Source of the DNA: Rhipidocladum racemiflorum
Lineage: Eukaryota; Streptophyta; Magnoliopsida; Poales; Poaceae
Assembly (NCBI GenBank): GCA_036346355.1
Contig: CM070570.1
Coordinates: forward strand, 1,798,001-1,862,000
Direction of reading: 5' to 3'
DNA: 64,000 nt
Part shown: in pieces, positions 58,337 to 64,000 of the stretch
Numbering within the stretch: the first letter of the stretch is position 1
How the letters are laid out: each line of letters opens with the position of its first letter
Translations under genes and position numbers: made by a program
The notes under the pieces: generated by a model
Databases searched by the model: none
Told to the model about the DNA's origin: nothing
What the model saw: only the letters and a program-made list of their open reading frames with translations

Positions 58337-58885
58337 AGATGTCCCCACGCCCTCTGCCTCGCACGACGGGTGAGGCTAGCTGGCTAGGAAGAAGAACTGA
58401 ATGGGCCGGTCCACTGAGATTTTTACCAGGCCGACTCATGGCCTGAAAGTGGCCCAACCTTATCCCCTTCGCTTCCCCACCCTCGCTCGCTCCGGCAAAC
58501 ATGGCACTCCATGTCTCCATCTCGTCCGTCCGTTCCTCCCCACCCGCCTCCGACCGCCGCCGCGTCGGCGTGCTCGGGGCTCGGGCCCATTACGTCTCCC
58601 CGTCCGCCGACGCGCTGGCCCGTGCTTCAGGAGGCCCTACACGTCCGTCCTGGTTGTCCCCACCGGAGTTGGCGCCGCCGTCGCCGACTGCGTCATCTCC
58701 CACCCCAATGTAAGAGTACGACGCCCTTGCCAAAACTTAGGCATCTACTTCACTCAGCATTTCGCCATTACAATCTGGTTGGTCAAAGGCTGAAGCTTTC
58801 GCTTCGTACGTAGGTGCTCAACGCTGCCATGCTGTACTGGCCGATGCCCAATACGCTTTACGTGGAGGGATACGCCCTTGACAGG

Positions 58886-58910
58886 TTCCACAATCTAACA
58901 CCAAGCCTAC
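58886..58910 (-). repeat. 25 bp inverted copy of the start of exon 3
   Basis: TTCCACAATCTAACACCAAG plus CCTAC is the exact reverse complement of 61760-61784, the first bases of exon 3 of the same gene copy. It sits directly at the break in exon 2. Confidence 0.95.
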
Positions 58911-59256
58911 GTAGGGTTGCCTGCATATCAGTCCAGTTCTAGTAGGGATAAACGTCCAAATTTGATGCCCTAGTCCAGAGTTAGTCTTGACATGCCAGCT
59001 AGCAAACCATTGCCGTCGACGTGCAGCCGCTCGATATATCGAAGATACAGATAGTTTCAAGCAACATGTCGCATTTGCATGCAAACTGATGCTCACATTT
59101 CATTGGTTAGCACTCGGTACGCATGCACCAAGGGTGGCAGCGTCTACCTTAAATGCCACCGCCAGCAGAGCCAAATTCGTCTCATCTCTCTTGGCATTAT
59201 ATCATGTATCACGTAAGGAAAAGTCCGCAAATCAGAATAATGTTTGCAGCTTGAAG
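58911..59256 (+). other. Unidentified DNA filling the copy 3 break
   Basis: No match to the other DUF3326 copies, no open frame and no transposon end. Together with 61380-61727 it forms the segment into which the solo LTR inserted. Confidence 0.55.
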
Positions 59257-59261
59257 AGGAT

Positions 59262-61374
59262 TGTGACGCCCGGCTCCTTGCTCCTCCCCGCGCCAAAGCC
59301 CGCGCCGCCAACGGCCGCCGCTTCCTCCGCGGGCCAAGGCCAGCCATCGCCGCAACCGCCGCGCCGCCTTTCCTTCCTCGCCTCCGCCGGCTTGCGCCAG
59401 CCGGCCGCCTTGCCTCCGAGCACGCCGCCTTCCTCGGCCTCCGCCTTCCGGCTTCCATCACATCGCCCTCGGCCGCCCCGGCCTGGCCCGCCGCCCGCCT
59501 CGCTGCTCTCCGGCTCGCCGCGCCGCTTCTGCCGCTGGTCTCGCCGCTGTCTACTCGACCTCGTACAGGCGCGTGCGGCAGCGTGGCACGTGCAGCATGC
59601 CGCACAGTGAACCTGGCCCAGTCCGCGGCTTGTGGTCCACTCCATCACCGGTTTTAAAAGAAAAAGGTTTTTGAAAATTCTTTATGACGTCATAAAGCTG
59701 TTTTTCTTTTAAAAATAATTCCAAAATTCCGCTTTATTTGTTTTAAACCTCCGGGAGCCCGTTCGAACTCCGTTTGGCTTCGTTCTTCTTCCTAAATTCA
59801 TTAAAAACCTCAAACTTTAGTTTAGTGCTAGTTTGAAATTCAATTTGTGTTTATTTGAATTCGTGTGGATCTTATTTGAATTTGGGTGCTTTTACGCTGT
59901 GAGATTACTGAGAGACCGAGGAGTTCCCGAACGATTTATTTCGAGCAAAGAACTCGTCGAACTGTGCAAGTCACACCCCCTTGACCATGTTGCTCCCAGT
60001 TTTATGAACTTGTATGTTGTATTTACAATTATTGCATGCTTATTTCTTATAGACATTAATTTTTGACCTAGTTTTAAATGATAGTTATATCCAATTTCGA
60101 CATGCGACCTTTGACATTTGAATTCCGATACCCTTGTAAACTTAGTAAAAATATGAATTATGACTATAGTAATAGTTAGACATTGCTTAGCCATGCTTAG
60201 AACTGAACTTAGAAAGTTTTGGGGAATTTTATGCCAAAATGATGACATGTTCAAATGGAAACTTATAATGATCAATGTTAGCATCAATGTAGAGATAGTA
60301 TGGTTAAAATGAAAATGACTTAGACCGGACGAGAATTGGTTGGAAAGTGGTGAGGTCATGGTTCTGAGTTTGTGGACAGTCTCGCCTAGTCAATTAAGGA
60401 CCGGTCTGAGTCTCGCTGAATGTAAAGCCTAACTGCAGTACTACCACGAAGTCTGAATGGGACAGGACCGGCTATCCTTATTAAATCATTTCATGGATAC
60501 CATGCCATATGGGGTAGTGGTGTGGTGAAAGCGAGATGCTGCCACTCTGGCGCAAGAGGGGGCTTCTGAATAGAGGGAGTCTTTCAGCGGTGAAACCTTA
60601 GCGGGCATGTCTAAATGTATGAATTTAATATAGGGGCCTTGTCATAATTTTCTCTGTCACTCACCAAAGGAAGTGTGTTGACATAAAAGGGATATATTAT
60701 GTCTTGTGGGTAAAGTTGTACAACCTTTGCAGAGTGTCAAACTAATCGATTAGCCGCGCCCGCGGTTATGGGCATGCCGAGCAAGCCATTCTCAGATTAG
60801 ACTTTGGTAAATTAGAACTTGGTTTCCAAAATGATGATTGGATGGAGGGAGTCCATCATGGCTATAACTTGGCCAATTCCAGGAGAGATTCCTGAGTCAT
60901 AAAGGAAAATATATAAATTTGAGTTTCTTTATAAACTATGCCATTTAAAATTGTTTTGAATGATTATTAAACTATTGCTTTACGCTTAAACAAACCATAT
61001 TACCATCCTTTGATTACCCGTACATTTATATTGCATTTTCGGTGTGGTTTGCTGAGTACGTATGTACTCACCCTTGCTTAATTTACCACTTCAGAGGAGG
61101 AGTATCACGATGGTAAGGACCAGTTCGACTAGGCCGCGTCCCCAGTCGATTGCCTGTGGCAAATTAATTGGACTCTATTTATTATTCTTTAATTCCGCTG
61201 CTTTTATTTATTCGTTGGTTCACAAGGGGCTATTTCATTTGTAACTTTGAATATTTATCTTTAATAAAGAACGCTGGATATGCTATGGTTTTATTTCTAC
61301 TGTGTGTACTAGCATTTCCTGGACTAGTACAGAATACACAGAGGATTTCGGAGGTGTTATTCCGGGGTCCGACA
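59262..61374 (+). mobile_element. Solo LTR of a gypsy-type retrotransposon (2.1 kb)
   Basis: It begins TGTGACGCCCGG and ends GGGGTCCGACA, with a perfect 5 bp target duplication AGGAT at 59257-59261 and 61375-61379. There is no primer site or coding region, so it is a solo LTR left by LTR-LTR recombination. It shares ordered blocks with 14988-19176 and with the inverted fragment 8320-9709. The GC-rich frames at 59144-59657 are shadows. Confidence 0.93.
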
Positions 61375-61379
61375 AGGAT

Positions 61380-61727
61380 ACATGATTTGTCTCTTCAGTT
61401 GCAGCCATCATTTTTATGAACTGGCTATTAGTGGTATAGAATTAAGCATAGAACGGAATTTATCTTTGGAGGCATATAAATTAAGCCAAGTTTTTTTTAT
61501 TTAGGCACACGAAGGATGAAAATTCTGGATCTAGGCATGCATGCAATTTTTATTGGCTTTTGTTATTTTAGGGTCGCTTGCACGTAATGTTACGCTGCTC
61601 ATCGTTTCCATGTGACACGTTACATGTATTGGATGGCACGTAGCATCACAGGTAGAGTTCAAAACGGAATGGAAAATTTCCGACCATTCCAGAGAAAAAC
61701 GAAAACGAAAGTCTTTTTTCGAAAACG
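61380..61727 (+). other. Unidentified DNA, right part of the copy 3 break
   Basis: No gene or terminal repeat is seen. Homology with intron 2 of copy 1 resumes near 61728. Confidence 0.55.
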
Positions 61728-62208
61728 GATATTGATATATTTTAACTGATCCAACCTAGGTAGGCTTGGTGTTAGATTGTGGAATCGAGGAAGAGCTCCG
61801 ACTCCGCCACTTGCAGGTCGCGGATGCTGCGAGGGCTTCGCTTGGCCTCCCTGTAGTTGAGTACATTGTCACAGATGCTCCTTTGGAGGTGCACATTCTA
61901 TTCTGAAAGTAGTAGTTGAAAATACAATACAGTGCCTGGGTAATCTGTTGATATCCGTGGTTAATTTATGAACTGCCCGCGTGTGGTGTAGATCAAGACG
62001 TGGTTTGATCCGAAATGTGGGAAATCAACAGGGAGCATTGGAAACTCTGATTCTCTGTTAAGAGCGGTTGATGCACTAGTGAACCAATCGGATGTGAATG
62101 CCGTGGCGGTTGTTGCGCGCTTTCCAGATGATGATCCAGAAGATTCAGATTGTTATCGACAAGGGAAGGTAATTCTTGTCTGCTCATGTAGTTGTTTCAT
62201 TTAATTTA

Positions 62209-62549
62209 GGGAAATTTGGTTCTATAGCACTCAAAGATCGTCACTTTGGCAAAATACCACTCAACTTACATAGTACACTTTAATACCACTCAAAGCTCTC
62301 ATCCTTCACTTTTTTACCACTTCTTGACATTTGTACCCAACCTTTTCTTCTCCCACGTCATCTTCTCTCGCTCCGGCATCATCCCTCACTCCTCCACCAC
62401 CGCTTTCTCCCCTCCCCTCCCCTCCCATTGGGGCCATCCCCTTCTCTCCTTCAAGAAATGGTAAAAAAGCGAAGGATGAGAACTTTGAGTGGTATTGAAG
62501 TGTACCATGTAAGTTGATGATCTTTGAGTGCTATAGAACCAATTTTCCC
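62209..62549. mobile_element. Mutator-type MITE in intron 4 of DUF3326 copy 3
   Basis: This 341 bp element is nearly identical to 2734-3074, with TTTAATTTA on both sides (62200-62208 and 62550-62558). Confidence 0.9.
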
Positions 62550-64000
62550 TTTAATTTATCTGATAGGTTATTGGCCTTGTACGATCTGAGATTTTCATGT
62601 AGCATTATTGGAACTCCCTTACTGTCCTTTTGGTTTTTTCTGTTTTGAAAGGTACTTTGAATTTACAAATATACAATTGGAATCATCTAAAATGTCTCTT
62701 ACAAATTGCAAAGATGGGCACTCTTAGGTTCTCACATGAAGTCGGGCATAGATGTTAGCGTCTCTCTTTTAGAAAGATTTGAAAGTTCATGCCCCTTATT
62801 TCACTGGACATATATTTATATTGATGGATCTCATGGATTGATATTGATTAAGGGAAATATTCTGATATTATCAAATCTGGGGAGGTGTATGTTTCATTGC
62901 CAGCATTTCCAAGCAAGAATGATTTTTGTAAACTTCTCAACTTATATGTTCTTGACTGTTATATCAAATGCAGGGAGTTGATCTGTTGGCAGGAGTTGAG
63001 GCAATTATCAGTCATCTAATCGTGAAAGAATTCAAAATCCCTGCTGCCCATGCTCCTGCAGTGTTACCCCCACCACTCAGCCCATCACTATGCCCAAGAT
63101 CTGCTGCCGAAGAGGTCTCTATGCCCTTGTGCTGAATTACTTGTGCATAACTGAGTTAAATAGTTACCAGCAATATGCTTAATAATCACACAACAATGAC
63201 ATTGCATATTTCAGATTATTTTCATGGGTTCGGTTTCTGCTAGTTACAGGGTTTTCGTTGTATGTAGAGTATGATGCCCTATGTCAATCTATACATTTTT
63301 TTTTACAAACCTGAGTCCTTATTGATTTTATCTGTTGTTTCTTTATTCATTATCATCGATCTTTTCGAACAGATTGGGTATACATTTCTACCCTGTGTGC
63401 TCGCTGGGTTAAGCAACGCCCTCAGTATGTGATGCGGAGGCAAGGAACCTTAGACAATGGTTGCATAGCGGCTAGCGATGTTGATAGTGTGGTTCTTCCA
63501 AAAGACGCTTGTGGAGGAGATGGTACTCTTGCATTTGCTCGAACTGCAAGAAAGAGCAAGGTGCTTATTAGTCATGAATTATCTATACACTTGGACTGCA
63601 TGTGCAATATGTTACTGTTTAGTATATATGAAACGTAGATTAATTGACTAACATGATGAGCTAATCACCGAACCAAGTTTAAGCCCTTCTTTATAGTTAA
63701 CTAGGTCGATCGGCTAAATTAGGTATTTCTTTTTGCAGCCCTTAATCATTACTGTTCAGGAAAATGAAACGGTGCTCGATGATACCCCAGACAAGTTCAA
63801 TATACAGGCGGTATGCAATATATCTCCACAGTTATCCTTTCTCTTTCTGATTAATACTATTGCATCCAAGAAATCCATAGCAACGTTGACCTTTTTCTCC
63901 CCAGCTGAATGTCCAGAACTACTGGGAAGCTATTGGAGTTATCGCTGCTCACAAGGCAGGCGTCAATCCAAGCGCTCTTAGAAGACAAGCAATTGATCAT

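Larger units (their letters stand above)
58501..64000 (+). pseudogene. DUF3326 copy 3, rearranged, runs off the window
   Basis: Exon 1 (58501-58709) differs from copy 1 by +8, +7, -1 and -51 bases; the 51 base loss removes 17 residues after 'TGVGAA'. Exon 2 starts at 58814 but breaks at about 58888 after 'YALDRF'. Exons 3 to 7 are at 61760-61888, 61992-62168, 62974-63114, 63373-63560 and 63739-63810; exon 8 starts at 63905 and is cut by the window end. Exon 6 has one C fewer than copies 1 and 2 (CCC for CCCC near 63419), which creates a stop seven bases later. Both single-base losses are in C runs and could be sequencing errors; the broken exon 2 is real. It shares derived bases with copy 2. 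Confidence 0.9.

Noticed and set aside
59144..59657. Ala/Arg/Pro-rich frames of 130-207 codons
   Set aside because: They sit inside the solo LTR, which has clean termini and a target duplication.

Overview
The window is nuclear DNA of a grass, most consistent with rice (genus Oryza). The evidence is GT-AG introns in every gene, dense Stowaway, Tourist and Mutator MITEs, CACTA elements with palindromic sub-terminal repeats, long-LTR retrotransposons with tRNA-Met primer sites, and a monocot Bowman-Birk inhibitor. The species is inferred, not proven.

The main structure is an old tandem duplication torn up by transposons. A DUF3326 gene with a likely plastid transit peptide occurs three times on the + strand. 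Copy 1 (1693-4626) is intact: eight exons, 422 codons. Copy 2 (about 21940-40989) has lost exons 1-2 and half of exon 3, and carries a Copia element in intron 4 and an 11.7 kb CACTA element in intron 7. Copy 3 (58501 to the window end) has a damaged exon 1, a truncated exon 2 and an intervening 2.8 kb segment holding a solo LTR. Downstream of copy 1 lie an R3-type MYB gene (6756-7634) and a Bowman-Birk inhibitor-like gene (10386-10933), then a repeat-rich segment (13612-14987) that recurs at 47950-48985. A two-exon LRR receptor-like protein gene lies on the minus strand (50717-56773), and a fragment of its second exon is at 19904-21938. The ancestral unit was therefore probably DUF3326 - R3 MYB - BBI - spacer - RLP.

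Layout: 1-1550 unrecognised repeat-rich DNA; 1.6-6.3 kb DUF3326 copy 1 and its 3' flank; 6.6-7.6 kb R3 MYB; 8.3-9.7 kb inverted LTR fragment; 10.4-10.9 kb BBI; 11.3-11.9 kb small CACTA; 13.4-15.0 kb MITE and duplicated spacer; 15.0-19.9 kb 5' end of a long-LTR retrotransposon; 19.9-21.9 kb RLP fragment; 21.9-42.1 kb DUF3326 copy 2 with nested Copia (22.9-27.8) and CACTA-1 (29.1-40.7); 42.1-47.4 kb truncated CACTA-2; 48-50.5 kb spacer and two MITEs; 50.7-56.8 kb RLP gene with a six-unit ~309 bp satellite in its intron; 57-58.3 kb repeats; 58.5-64 kb DUF3326 copy 3.

Host genes with probable function are DUF3326 copy 1, the R3 MYB (bHLH-binding, probably a repressor), the BBI-like secreted protein and the RLP (cell-surface recognition, 5' end not found). 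All else is transposon-derived or non-coding. Differences between repeat copies cluster at CAG/CTG and in short homopolymers, so part of the apparent decay may be consensus error at methylated CHG sites.
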